A DNA stretch of 64,000 nt from Paramicrobacterium chengjingii (GTDB lineage Bacteria > Actinomycetota > Actinomycetes > Actinomycetales > Microbacteriaceae). The DNA is taken from positions 1,860,001 through 1,924,000 of the forward strand of contig NZ_CP061169.1 of assembly GCF_011751765.2 (NCBI RefSeq). Reading direction: 5' to 3'. How positions within the stretch are numbered: position 1 is the first letter of the stretch; each line of letters opens with the position of its first letter. Of the stretch, positions 33,329-42,398 are shown piece after piece. The translations under genes and the position numbers were made by a program. Under the pieces are notes generated by a model. It did no database searches and was not told where the DNA came from. It saw only the letters and a program-made list of their open reading frames with translations.

Positions 33329-34045
33329 ATGAACTGGTGGAACGATTTCATCTCATGGCTCACTGCCTCTGACGCGCAGTCAACGATTTTCATGGCTGTT
33401 GTCATCGGCGTCTCGATGATCATCTCGGGTCTCATCGCCGCGGGGATCGGACGGGCCGGCATCAAACGTCTCGTCGCTCAGCGCGATCGGGAACAGCGCA
33501 CGGCCGCAATCGCGACCCTGATCGACGCTGCAACGGAGGCAACCGCCTGGAATTCGCTGACGCCTCAGGAGCGTGTGCTTGCCGATCGCGCAGTCGGCCA
33601 GGCAGACACGACGGTTCGCCTCCTTCCGGTGCGTGGGTCATCGATTGCCGCTGACTGGGCCTCACATCAGCTCGCTGAAATGAAGCGTGCATCGTCGAGA
33701 ACCGACTCAACCCTCGATTCGTCAGTTGCAGAGTTCCGCGATTGTCTTCTCGATTGGCTAGAACGCCCGGGCCGAGCGAAGAAGGTATTTCAGAACGATC
33801 TCGAACGGTGGTCGTTCTCCGATGAGGCCGAGAACGTCGCGGCGCCAACCGATAAGCCCCGCGATCTTCCGGCAGAGACGCAGCCTGAACTGCGCTCCAA
33901 CATCACGCCAACACCGCGCTTCTCCGATGCGTCCCGTGCAGACGCAACGACACAGAAGCTCATCGACGACGTCGCAGCGCTTGACGCAGCGAAGAAGCAT
34001 CCGCAGTCAGCGTCATCCGCCGCAGACGAAAAGAACGCGTCGTAA
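33329..34045 (+). CDS. membrane-anchored protein of unknown function
   Basis: A 238-residue protein from ATG 33329. One membrane helix lies at about residues 17-42 (TIFMAVVIGVSMIISGLIAAGIG). After it comes a charged cytoplasmic helix (KRLVAQRDREQRTAAIATLIDAATEA). Then there is an alpha-helical region with several Trp and a low-complexity polar tail. No enzymatic motif. It converges with nadE with three bases between the stops. Confidence 0.68.
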   Translation: MNWWNDFISWLTASDAQSTIFMAVVIGVSMIISGLIAAGIGRAGIKRLVAQRDREQRTAAIATLIDAATEATAWNSLTPQERVLADRAVGQADTTVRLLPVRGSSIAADWASHQLAEMKRASSRTDSTLDSSVAEFRDCLLDWLERPGRAKKVFQNDLERWSFSDEAENVAAPTDKPRDLPAETQPELRSNITPTPRFSDASRADATTQKLIDDVAALDAAKKHPQSASSAADEKNAS

Positions 34046-34048
34046 TCT

Positions 34049-34870
34049 CTAGCGCCACCAGGTGTCGGCCGGACCAACCGGAACCGTGCGCTTGTGCCTG
34101 CTGCGCATGAACGCAGACTCGATCCGCTCGGCAGTCTCGTGCGAAATCTCCACGCCTTCGAGGTAGTCATCGATATCTGCGTAGGACAGCCCCAGATTTG
34201 CTTCGTCTGACTGGCCTGGTTCGTCGTCGAGGAGGTCTGCTGTGGGGATCTTCTCGTAGAGTCGCGGCGGTGCATTCAGCGCTCGGAGCATGCTCGCTCC
34301 CTGTCTTTTTGTCAGCCCGCTGAGCGGAATCACATCTGCGGCGCCATCGCCGAACTTCGTATAGAAGCCGGTGAGAGCCTCCGCCGCATGGTCGGTGCCG
34401 ACGACGAGACGCCCATCGGCACCCGCGAGGGCATACTGCGCGACCATGCGTGCGCGCGCCTTCACGTTCCCCTTGTTGAAATCGCTGATGCGCTCTCCCG
34501 TTGCGCGCGCATACTCATCAACCACACCGTTGACAGACTGCTCGATGTTGAATGTCACCGCGCGATCCGGCGCGATGAATTCAAGAGCGAGAAGAGCATC
34601 CGCCTCATCATTTTGAACCGCGTAGGGCAGTCGCACAGCGAGAAACTCGGCGGCGTCGCCGCGGGCGCGGCGACGTTCCACTGCGCGTTGGCAGAGACTG
34701 CCGGCGAGTGAAGAATCCTGCCCGCCGCTGATGCCCAGCACATACCCTGCTGCCCCGGTGGCACTAAGGTACCCGTCGAGAAAGCTCACGCGCCGCTCGA
34801 TTTCTTCACGGGGGTCGATGTGGGGCCTCACCCCGAGTTCGGCGATGATCTGGGCTTGGAGTTCTCGCAT
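34049..34870 (-). CDS. nadE: ammonia-dependent NAD+ synthetase
   Basis: A 273-residue enzyme converting deamido-NAD+ and ammonia to NAD+ with ATP. The PP-loop is LGISGGQDSSLAG. Further signatures are ADGRLVVGTDHAAEALTGFYTKFGDGAADVIPLSGLTKRQ and the C-terminal RHKRTVPVGPADTWWR. The N-terminal glutaminase domain of the longer NadE form is absent, so ammonia is the nitrogen donor. It follows dnaE2 on the same strand after 42 bases, perhaps by chance; NAD+ is not the cofactor of the nearby LigD, which uses ATP. Confidence 0.95.
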   Translation of the reverse strand: MRELQAQIIAELGVRPHIDPREEIERRVSFLDGYLSATGAAGYVLGISGGQDSSLAGSLCQRAVERRRARGDAAEFLAVRLPYAVQNDEADALLALEFIAPDRAVTFNIEQSVNGVVDEYARATGERISDFNKGNVKARARMVAQYALAGADGRLVVGTDHAAEALTGFYTKFGDGAADVIPLSGLTKRQGASMLRALNAPPRLYEKIPTADLLDDEPGQSDEANLGLSYADIDDYLEGVEISHETAERIESAFMRSRHKRTVPVGPADTWWR

Positions 34871-34912
34871 GATGTCACCTTAGCCGAGCAGATGTTTCGT
34901 GGTGATGTCGGG

Positions 34913-37900
34913 CTATTGAAAGTCTCGCGACCGTGTCTGCGCACGAATGCCCAACTGCTCGAACTGATCGGCGAGCACGTTGACGACACCTTCGGGCGAG
35001 CGCTCAAGCATCCCGCGAACGATGAGCGCCGGGCTTTCCCGTGCGATACGCCGGTATCTGTTCCAGACTCCCGTGCTGCAGACGACGTTGACCAGCCCCG
35101 TCTCATCTTCGAGGTTCAAGAACGTCACGTTGCGGGCCGTCGCCGGTCGTTGTCTGTGCGTCACCACACCAGCAACGCGAATGCGCCTGCCCGGTTCGGC
35201 CGTGCGCAGAGCGACCGCGCTTCTCACACCTCGCGTGGTGAGCTCTTCACGCAGATGTTCGAGTGGATGCCCCTCAGGCGAGATCCCCGTCGCCCAGATG
35301 TCAGACACGGTCTGCTCTTCCGGAGTGAGCAGAGAGAAGAGCGGAGGCTGAACAGTGAGCGCGGTTCCCACGAGCTGCTCTGGGCGCTCCTGCGCGGCGT
35401 GCTCCGCCTGCCACAGCGCCTCTCGGCGACTGAGGCCCAGGCACTCGAAGGCGCCGGCGTCGGCGAGTGACTCCAGCACGGGCGTTCGCACACCGGTTCT
35501 GCGAACGAGATCGTACATGTCTCGAAAGTGTCCGTTCGCGTCACGCTCTGCGACGATCTGCTGCGCAATCTTCTCCCCCACTCCACGCACGGCAGCGAGC
35601 CCGAGGCGAACGGCGAATGCCTCATCTCGGCGATGCTGCGCCTGTGTGTCTTTCATCGTCGGGTCGAACACCCCGATGGGCGACTGCTGTGAATTCACGC
35701 ACTCCTCGCGGCCCTGCGTCGAGCCCTCCCGGTCGCCTTCGAGCGAGGGATGAACGTGCGAGAGGTGCAGATCAGGACGATGCGTCGTCACACCGTGGCG
35801 CCGCGCATCGGCGACAAGGCTCTGCGGAGAATAGAAGCCCATCGGCTGCGCCCGCAGCAGCGCCGCGAGAAATGCCGCAGGATAGTGCAACCGAAGCCAC
35901 GCGCTTGCGTACACGAGAAGAGCGAAGCTAATGGAATGGCTCTCGGCGAAGCCGAAGTTCGCGAATGCCTGGATCTTGGCGTAGACAGCATCCGCCTGCT
36001 TTCCTACGAGACCGTTCTTCGCCATTCCGGCGTACAGCGTGTCGCGCAGCGAGTCGATGCGTTCAGTTCCTCGCTTTGACCCCATTGCACGCCGCAACTG
36101 ATCGGCGTCTTCTGCCGAACACCCGCCGACAGCCATCGCCATCTGCATCAGCTGCTCTTGGAACAGCGGAACGCCGAGCGTTCGCTTGAGCACCGGTTCA
36201 AGTTTCGGGTGCAGATACGGAATGGCGAATTCTCCCGTGACATCTCCCGCTGCCTTCTTGCGCTCCCATTCACGCTGCTGCATGCGACGTTTGATGTAGG
36301 GATGAACAGCGCCACCTTGAATCGGGCCGGGCCGCACGAGCGCGACTTCGACAACCAGATCATAGAACCGTCGAGGCTGCAGCCGGGGAAGCATCCCCAT
36401 CTGGGCACGGCTCTCTACTTGGAATACACCGACGGTGTCGGCGTGGCAGAGCACGTCGTACACGGCAGCTTCTTCCTTCGGAATCGTGTCAAGCGCCCAG
36501 CGTTCGCCGCACGCCTCGGCGACGAGATCGAAGACGTGCGCAATCGCCTCGAGCATGCCAAGCCCCAGCAGGTCGAACTTGACGAGCCCCATCCACGCAC
36601 AATCGTCTTTGTCCCACTGCAGCACGGTGCGGCCCTCCATGCGCGCACGCTCGATGGGACTCACTTCGCCGACAGGCCGGTCTGTGAGCACCATGCCGCC
36701 CGAGTGGATGCCGAGATGGCGCGGCAGCTTCAGCGTTTGATCAGAGAGCTCAAGCACGGTGTCGGGAATATCGTGATCGTGTGCCTCGACGGTGGCGCCC
36801 CATCGTTCGATCTGTGTGCTCCAGGCGTCTTGCTGCCCCGGGCTGTGTCCCAGGGCCTTCGCCATGTCACGCACCGCTCCTTTCGGCCGATAGCTGATGA
36901 CGTTACACACCTGCGCTGCGTTGTACCGGCCGTATGTTTCATACACGTACTGGATCACCTCTTCGCGACGACCGGAGTCAAAATCGACGTCGATATCGGG
37001 CTCTTCCTCACGCATGCTCGACAGAAAGCGCTCGAAAGGCAGCTCGTAGAGAATCGAATCAACGGCTGTGATGTCGATCAGAAAGCAGACGGCCGAGTTG
37101 GCGGCGGAGCCTCGACCTTGACACAGGATGCCGCGCGAACGCGCGAACCGCACGATGTCGTGCACGATGAGAAAGTAGCCGGGAAAATCCTTCTCGTCGA
37201 TTACCTGAAGCTCGCGCTCGATGCGGTCGGCCTTCGCCCTGTCGAGATCGGGATATTTGCGCGCAGCTCCTTCCCAGACCAGCTTCCGAAGCCATTCCAT
37301 CGGAGTGCATCCATCGGGAACGGGAAGCTTGGGCAACCCTGGCGAAACGGCCCGCAGAGAAAACGCCAGTTCATCGAGCAGCTCCACGCTACGCGCAACG
37401 GCACCGGGGTATGCCGCGAATCGTCTCGACATCTCGTCACCGCTTCGCAGAAAGGCATCACCCGAGGCAGGGAGCCACCCCTCCAGATCATCGAGGCTGC
37501 GTCGGGCGCGCACCGCTGAGAGCGCCTGCGCGAGCCGAAACTGGTCGGGCCTGGCGAAATGCACGTTTCCGGTTGCTACGACAGGAAGGCCTCGCTCCGC
37601 GGCCAGAACAGAGAGAGCATCGTTGCGGGCATCGTCGAGCGGCTCTCCCCTGGCGAAAAGCTCGACGGTGACGCTGTCTTTTCCGAAGAGCTCCACCAGT
37701 CGATCGAGTTGCTGCGCGGCGGCAGCTCGGCCTCCGCTGTCAAGTGCTCGCCTCACGGCGCCCTTGCGGCATCCGGTCAGCACGTGCACGTGTCCGGCCA
37801 GCTGGTCGCCAAGGCTCTCCATGCTGTAGCGGGGGCTTCCCTTCTGCGCTCCCTCGGCGAGATTCGCTGCAGTGATCGTGCGCGCCAGATGACGATACCC

Positions 37901-38332
37901 TTCGGCCCCCCGCGCGAGTGCAAGCAGATGCATGCCCTCGGGGTCGGCTTCGCCGTTCTGCGGCTCTGAGAGGTCGAGTGAGAGCTCCGCCCCGAAAACC
38001 GTGGAGAACCCCGGATGCAGCGCAGCAGCCTCTGCAAAGCGCACGGCACCGTAAAAGCCATCGTGGTCGGTGAGTGCCATGCCGGCCAGTCCCAGATCGA
38101 CAGCACCGTCGACGAGCTGCTCCGGCATGCTTGCGCCGTCGAGGAAGCTATAGGCAGAGTGCGCGTGCAGCTCCGCGTAGGAAATTTTCGGTGCAGGAGC
38201 CGCCGGTCGAGTCTCAGCCGTCTGCGGAGGCTCGCTGCGAGAAGCCGCCACCTGGGCAGCGGCAATCTCAGGGTCGTCAGACAGCCGTCTGGCGAACTCT
38301 GACCACGGCACAGGCGGATTATGCCAGCCCAT
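34913..38332 (-). CDS. dnaE2: error-prone DNA polymerase III alpha subunit DnaE2
   Basis: A 1139-residue C-family polymerase responsible for damage-induced mutagenesis. It begins MGWHNPPVPWSEFARRL, the usual DnaE2 start. The PHP domain opens with YAELHAHSAYSFLDGA. The palm carries the acidic pair in PDIDVDFDSGRREEVIQYVYE and GRGSAANSAVCF. The fingers, helix-hairpin-helix and an OB domain near the end (IRVAGVVTHRQRPATARNVTFLNLEDETG) follow. It is shorter than replicative DnaE1. Last gene of the imuA-imuB-dnaE2 operon, 14 bases after imuB. DnaE2 extends mismatched primers with ImuB bridging to the beta clamp. Confidence 0.97.
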   Translation of the reverse strand: MGWHNPPVPWSEFARRLSDDPEIAAAQVAASRSEPPQTAETRPAAPAPKISYAELHAHSAYSFLDGASMPEQLVDGAVDLGLAGMALTDHDGFYGAVRFAEAAALHPGFSTVFGAELSLDLSEPQNGEADPEGMHLLALARGAEGYRHLARTITAANLAEGAQKGSPRYSMESLGDQLAGHVHVLTGCRKGAVRRALDSGGRAAAAQQLDRLVELFGKDSVTVELFARGEPLDDARNDALSVLAAERGLPVVATGNVHFARPDQFRLAQALSAVRARRSLDDLEGWLPASGDAFLRSGDEMSRRFAAYPGAVARSVELLDELAFSLRAVSPGLPKLPVPDGCTPMEWLRKLVWEGAARKYPDLDRAKADRIERELQVIDEKDFPGYFLIVHDIVRFARSRGILCQGRGSAANSAVCFLIDITAVDSILYELPFERFLSSMREEEPDIDVDFDSGRREEVIQYVYETYGRYNAAQVCNVISYRPKGAVRDMAKALGHSPGQQDAWSTQIERWGATVEAHDHDIPDTVLELSDQTLKLPRHLGIHSGGMVLTDRPVGEVSPIERARMEGRTVLQWDKDDCAWMGLVKFDLLGLGMLEAIAHVFDLVAEACGERWALDTIPKEEAAVYDVLCHADTVGVFQVESRAQMGMLPRLQPRRFYDLVVEVALVRPGPIQGGAVHPYIKRRMQQREWERKKAAGDVTGEFAIPYLHPKLEPVLKRTLGVPLFQEQLMQMAMAVGGCSAEDADQLRRAMGSKRGTERIDSLRDTLYAGMAKNGLVGKQADAVYAKIQAFANFGFAESHSISFALLVYASAWLRLHYPAAFLAALLRAQPMGFYSPQSLVADARRHGVTTHRPDLHLSHVHPSLEGDREGSTQGREECVNSQQSPIGVFDPTMKDTQAQHRRDEAFAVRLGLAAVRGVGEKIAQQIVAERDANGHFRDMYDLVRRTGVRTPVLESLADAGAFECLGLSRREALWQAEHAAQERPEQLVGTALTVQPPLFSLLTPEEQTVSDIWATGISPEGHPLEHLREELTTRGVRSAVALRTAEPGRRIRVAGVVTHRQRPATARNVTFLNLEDETGLVNVVCSTGVWNRYRRIARESPALIVRGMLERSPEGVVNVLADQFEQLGIRAQTRSRDFQ

Positions 38333-38346
38333 GAGCGTGCGCCTTC

Positions 38347-39900
38347 TCAGTCATAGCGGGCCTCGACACTCCAGCGGTCATTCTGCATCGTCAGCATCCA
38401 CGCGTCACCGCGATCGTCGACCGCTTGGAAGCGATGGACCCTCTGGTGCCGGCGAGCATCCCACCAGCGCACGTCGAGGCTCCAGGGCCCTGCCCAGCCA
38501 CGCAGCATGCGAATGCTTCCCTCGAGCGACAGCGCCATGAGCGGTGCCCGAAGCGTGCCCCGCTCGGTGAGCGTCGCGATATCGCCTGCAGTGTCGAGAA
38601 CCGCAACCTCCACCGGGTTCTCAAACACGAGACTCGGCGCAAGACCGGTCTGCGACCCGGGCCAGGGCTCGCTGCTGCGGTCTGCGCTTGCCCGCTTCTC
38701 TCCCCAGGGAACGAGCAGCTGCCTCTCACGCATGAGGCGGCCTTCGCCGGGTTGAAGAGTGCAGACGCCGGTGTGCCCGATCATGCTCTGCACTCGCGTA
38801 ATGCTGTTGTGAACGCGCTGATCTGTGCTGTCTCCCCACAGCCCTGCCTCATAGTGCGACGCATCGTCGATTGCCGCAACGGTGATCAGCACAGCGCTGA
38901 TCGGTGCGTCCAGAGCAGCGGCCCCCGCATGCGTTCCCTGCACCTGCCACCGCACGCGATCGACGATGTCTGATGCTCGGAAAAACCGAGGATGCAACCA
39001 CGTGCGTTCTTTCAGCCCACCGCGATCGTCGCGCAGCTCGATGCGAATGCTCGTCGCTACCTTCTTGGACTCGGCAACTCGTTCCGTGAGGTCATCGATA
39101 TCAGCACGAAGGCTGAACGCGATCTGATCGACGCGGTCGAGTGCCTCATCGAACTCACGGTGCACCGAATGCTCGAGGGAGGTATCTGTCGGAACGACCG
39201 TGCGGGGATCATCACCGTTCGCCAGACGGTGCACGCGCACAGCATCCGGGCCAAATCGATCGCGCACCTGATCAACGTGCAGGCGAGCGTAATCGCCGAG
39301 AAAATGCACTCCGAGCCTGTGCAGAAGAGGCCCATTTTCAGCAAGTGCCTCCGCGGGCAGTTCATCGATGGGGACGGCAGCGACAAAACGCGCGGTGTCG
39401 GCGGGAGAGATCGCCACGATCTCTCCCGCGCGTGCGCGGCGGGCAGCAAGTTCTGCGGGAAAGATTCCGTCGGCGATTCCCGCGCGAACATCGGCGAAGC
39501 CGCTGGCTCGAACGGCGCTCATCAGCATCTCGGCCGCCGCTCGCTCTCCCCCGTAATACCGACTGGGGCCCCGCAGTCGCAGAGCGCAGAGCCCCGGCTG
39601 CAAAATCTGACCCCCTGGAGCATGCTCCTCAATCACCTGAAAAATGCCCTCGAATGCTCGGTAGTCGGCGTCGCGATCGTAGGGATGCACGTCGAGCTGC
39701 GGGCACGCGGCCTGTGCCTCACGCATGCGTTGCCCCTGTGCGACGCCCCAGGCTGACGCTGCCGCGTTGCACGCTGAGACGGCCCCCGTGACGAGCAGTG
39801 CAAGAGGAACCTCCTGCGCAATCCCTCGGGCCGTTGCCGCAGCTGCTGTCGACCACCCGGGAAACCGCAGCACGAGAGTCCGTTTTATTGATGTTCCCAT
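38347..39900 (-). CDS. imuB: ImuB, Y-family polymerase-like mutasome scaffold
   Basis: A 517-residue Y-family-like protein (SLSAWGVAQGQRMREAQAACP-type fingers region, thumb and little finger). The acidic residues needed for catalysis in true Y polymerases are not seen: the start reads TLVLRFPGWS where a DVD-type motif is expected. This agrees with ImuB acting as a non-catalytic adaptor tying DnaE2 to the sliding clamp. The C-terminal region (WWDARRHQRVHRFQAVDDRGDAWMLTMQNDRWSVEARYD) is typical for ImuB. Ten bases downstream of the imuA-like gene. Confidence 0.93.
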   Translation of the reverse strand: MGTSIKRTLVLRFPGWSTAAAATARGIAQEVPLALLVTGAVSACNAAASAWGVAQGQRMREAQAACPQLDVHPYDRDADYRAFEGIFQVIEEHAPGGQILQPGLCALRLRGPSRYYGGERAAAEMLMSAVRASGFADVRAGIADGIFPAELAARRARAGEIVAISPADTARFVAAVPIDELPAEALAENGPLLHRLGVHFLGDYARLHVDQVRDRFGPDAVRVHRLANGDDPRTVVPTDTSLEHSVHREFDEALDRVDQIAFSLRADIDDLTERVAESKKVATSIRIELRDDRGGLKERTWLHPRFFRASDIVDRVRWQVQGTHAGAAALDAPISAVLITVAAIDDASHYEAGLWGDSTDQRVHNSITRVQSMIGHTGVCTLQPGEGRLMRERQLLVPWGEKRASADRSSEPWPGSQTGLAPSLVFENPVEVAVLDTAGDIATLTERGTLRAPLMALSLEGSIRMLRGWAGPWSLDVRWWDARRHQRVHRFQAVDDRGDAWMLTMQNDRWSVEARYD

Positions 39901-39909
39901 AGCGCCACC

Positions 39910-40608
39910 TCATTCGTTGCTATGTTCGATGAGATCAGGTGGGTCTGACATTTCGGAAAGCGTAAAGAAAACCCGACGCGGTGCACCACCGCGACCACGC
40001 GCAGTCGCTGTGAGCCGGCATGAGGCCAAATGTCCGTGCCCGGAACGAAGACCGCCCCATTGTCGCTCCGCGACGCTCAGGCGATCTTCTGAACCAGGCC
40101 AGCTGCCAAGCCGCAGCATGACGCTGCCCGTGCGGCGAAGTCGCGCCTCGAGTCTCTGCGCCTCGGCCGATGCCACCGAAGCAGCCCCGCCCAGCACGAC
40201 GACAGACATCACGTCGGCCAATGTCGCAGACACCCGAACACCCTGATCTCCGGGATGCGGCACGAGAATCAGTCGTTCAAAATCGACGCCGATAGACGAC
40301 GCAGCGGCCGCCGAGAAGTCAGGCATTCCGATGACCGCCACCCAGTCTCCCCTGCGCGTTGCCTCAGCGAGAAGCATCGTCACCAGGAGCGGAGACAGCA
40401 CCTCGTACACTCCACCTGGCCTCAACCCTCCACCGGGAAAGAGTCCGGCCAGTTCGGAGACCACGGGAATGACCGGCGCCTCGGCCCCGGCGCCGAGAGT
40501 GTTCCGCTGCATGCTGCGGATGCGCCCGTTCAGCTCGGCAAGCACGTCGGCACGGTTCGATGCCGATGCATCGACCGCGTCCCATGCGCGCACAGCTCCC
40601 GTATTCAT
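39910..40608 (-). CDS. ImuA-like mutasome protein (RecA-fold)
   Basis: First gene of the mutasome operon. From ATG 40608 it is 232 residues. The segment IPVVSELAGLFPGGGLRPGGVYEVLS resembles the N-terminal part of RecA/ImuA folds, but there is no complete Walker A, as in actinobacterial ImuA'. In mycobacteria ImuA' interacts with ImuB and is needed for DnaE2 mutagenesis. An earlier in-frame ATG (40626) lies inside the LexA box, so I prefer 40608, where a -10 element six bases upstream implies a leaderless message. Confidence 0.82.
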   Translation of the reverse strand: MNTGAVRAWDAVDASASNRADVLAELNGRIRSMQRNTLGAGAEAPVIPVVSELAGLFPGGGLRPGGVYEVLSPLLVTMLLAEATRRGDWVAVIGMPDFSAAAASSIGVDFERLILVPHPGDQGVRVSATLADVMSVVVLGGAASVASAEAQRLEARLRRTGSVMLRLGSWPGSEDRLSVAERQWGGLRSGHGHLASCRLTATARGRGGAPRRVFFTLSEMSDPPDLIEHSNE

Positions 40609-40614
40609 ATCGCC

Positions 40615-40643
40615 ATAATCGAACATTTGTTCGGCATAGTCAA
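40615..40643 (-). promoter_or_regulatory. SOS promoter with LexA box in the -35/-10 spacer (mutasome operon)
   Basis: Reading the minus strand: -35 TTGACT (40643-40638), a 17-base spacer, -10 GATTAT (40620-40615), then six bases to the ATG at 40608. The spacer and the edge of the -10 carry CGAACAAATGTTCG (40633-40620), a perfect CGAAC-N4-GTTCG LexA operator of the actinobacterial type. LexA bound there would block polymerase. The transcript would begin at or within a base of the start codon, that is leaderless. Confidence 0.85.
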
Positions 40644-40694
40644 TATGGCGACGAGAGTCTTCTGCCTGCCAGACGTACAGGTTACTCTGAACGC

Positions 40695-41402
40695 ATGTGC
40701 GGACGATTTGCCATGGATCAGACGGTCGACGAACTCATCACCGAGTTCGTCATCGTCACCGGAGAGCAGCCAGAGAACTGGACCCCCGATTGGCGCACGG
40801 GGTACAACATCAAGCCAACCGAGCGCATCGCCACGGTCTTCGAGTCATCGCGCGACGGCGCGACTCCCGTGCGCAGAATCGAAGGCGCACGGTGGTCCCT
40901 CATCCCCAGCTGGGCGCGGGAAGAGAAGCTGAAGTACCCCACGTTCAATGCGCGAAGCGAAACGGCAGCGTCCAAGCCCACATTCAAGAGCAGCGTCGCC
41001 TCCAAGCGCGCGATCGTCCCTGCCCGCGGGTACTACGAGTGGAAGACCGCCGGCAAGACAAAGACCCCGTTCTTCATCAGCGAGGCCGAACAGTCCCTTG
41101 CCTTCGCTGCGCTCTACACCTGGTGGCGTGCGTCTCCCGAGCACGAATGGATGCTGACGACGACGATCCTCACGCGCCAGGCAGAGGGCCCACTGGCCGA
41201 GATCCATGACCGCACACCTGTGACGCTTCCCCGGCACATGCACGATGTCTGGCTCGATGCGTCGGTCGCCGGCGATCAGCAGTTGGTGGATGCCGCTGTC
41301 GATGCCTCCCGCAACGTCGAACTCGCCGCCCGGGAGGTCGCACCACTCGGTCGTGACGCTGATGGGCCCGAACTCATGGAACCGGTGAAACCACTCTTCT
41401 AG
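40695..41402 (+). CDS. SRAP-domain protein (HMCES/YedK family), abasic-site crosslinking protein
   Basis: A 235-residue SRAP peptidase-like protein. Cys2 (MCGRFA) is the residue that links covalently to abasic sites in single-stranded DNA. The partner residues are seen in NIKPTE, PARGYYEWK (catalytic Glu) and LPRHMHDVW (His). It starts at ATG 40695; a TANNNT-type -10 (TACTCT, 40683-40688) lies six bases upstream, suggesting a leaderless message. It is divergent from the mutasome operon across 86 bases that include the LexA box, and its stop is three bases from the Ku stop. Confidence 0.93.
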   Translation: MCGRFAMDQTVDELITEFVIVTGEQPENWTPDWRTGYNIKPTERIATVFESSRDGATPVRRIEGARWSLIPSWAREEKLKYPTFNARSETAASKPTFKSSVASKRAIVPARGYYEWKTAGKTKTPFFISEAEQSLAFAALYTWWRASPEHEWMLTTTILTRQAEGPLAEIHDRTPVTLPRHMHDVWLDASVAGDQQLVDAAVDASRNVELAAREVAPLGRDADGPELMEPVKPLF

Positions 41403-41405
41403 GGC

Positions 41406-42329
41406 TCATGCGCTCTTCTTCCTACGTGACGATGAGCCGCTCGACTTCTTCTTCGCCGACGTCGACCCGGAGGACTTTTTTGGTGAGGATGACTTCTTTG
41501 GCGAGGATTTTCGACGCGAGCTCTGCGACTTTCCTCCGCGCTTTGACGCGCGTGACTTCTTCACGCTCTTCTTCAGTGCTTCCATGAGATCGATCACCTC
41601 AGCGCCTTCGGCTCCCTCGACCTCACCGAATGTCGCATCGGTGTCAAGGGCATCGCCCTGCTTCAGCTTTGCGTCGATGAGCTTTTCCAGTTCCGCCTCA
41701 TATTCGTCATGAAAGTTCTCAGGCGAGAAATCTGCTGCGTACGTTTTCACGAGCGATGCCGAGAGGTCCATCTCCTTGGCTGACACCCGCACCTTCTCAT
41801 CCAACGCGGGGAACGACGGCTCTCGGATCTCGTCAGGCCAGCGCAGCGTCTGCACCATCAACACGTTGTCGCGCACGCGGAGCGCTGCGAGCCGTGTTCG
41901 CTGCCGAAGCGCAAGCTGCACGATCGCCGTACGCTCCGTCTTTTCAAGCGTGCGTCGCAGAAGCACATAGGCCTTCAGGGATTTCCCCGTCGGCTCGAGG
42001 AAATAGCTCTTGTCATACAAGATCGGGTCGATCTGCTTGCTCGGAACGAACTCAACGACAGAGATCTCCTTGCTGCGCTCCTGAGGCAGAGCGTCGAGCT
42101 CCTTCTTCGTCAGCACAACGGTCTCATCGTCGTCGACATGTGCTTTCTCGATGTGGTCGTACGAGATCGTGCGGCCGCACACGTCGCATCGCCGCTCATT
42201 GTGTATGCGCCCGCCGTCTGCGTCGTGCACTTGATGCAGTGTGACGGATCGCTTCTCCGTCGCGCTGTACAACTTCACCGGCACGTTCACGAGGCCGAAG
42301 CTGATCGCGCCTGTCCAGATTGCTCTCAT
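41406..42329 (-). CDS. ku: Ku, non-homologous end-joining DNA-end binding protein
   Basis: A 307-residue bacterial Ku homodimer subunit. The core begins MRAIWTGAISFGLVNVPVKLYSATE; CDVCG with C near residues 49-52 is the conserved zinc-like site seen in many bacterial Ku. The core ends about residue 255. The C-terminal tail of about 55 residues is a lysine/serine-rich repeat (KKS, SPKKSS, AKKKSS, RRKKSA), the extended basic tail known from actinobacteria, which binds DNA and slides inward from ends. Divergent from ligD. Confidence 0.96.
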   Translation of the reverse strand: MRAIWTGAISFGLVNVPVKLYSATEKRSVTLHQVHDADGGRIHNERRCDVCGRTISYDHIEKAHVDDDETVVLTKKELDALPQERSKEISVVEFVPSKQIDPILYDKSYFLEPTGKSLKAYVLLRRTLEKTERTAIVQLALRQRTRLAALRVRDNVLMVQTLRWPDEIREPSFPALDEKVRVSAKEMDLSASLVKTYAADFSPENFHDEYEAELEKLIDAKLKQGDALDTDATFGEVEGAEGAEVIDLMEALKKSVKKSRASKRGGKSQSSRRKSSPKKSSSPKKSSGSTSAKKKSSGSSSRRKKSA

Positions 42330-42398
42330 GTGTACAGTAGAACCCCTTTCCTGGTCAACAGGCTAGCCATTGCCGAGAATCGGCACGACCATGGAGCT

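Noticed and set aside
36158..37519. 453-codon open frame on the plus strand inside dnaE2
   Set aside because: Exact antisense shadow of dnaE2; the protein has no family features and the high-GC complementary frame explains its length.
42138..42398. Upstream extension of ligD to 42138
   Set aside because: Would overlap most of the 5' part of ku; the extra residues are unlike any LigD and the polymerase domain begins right after 42399.
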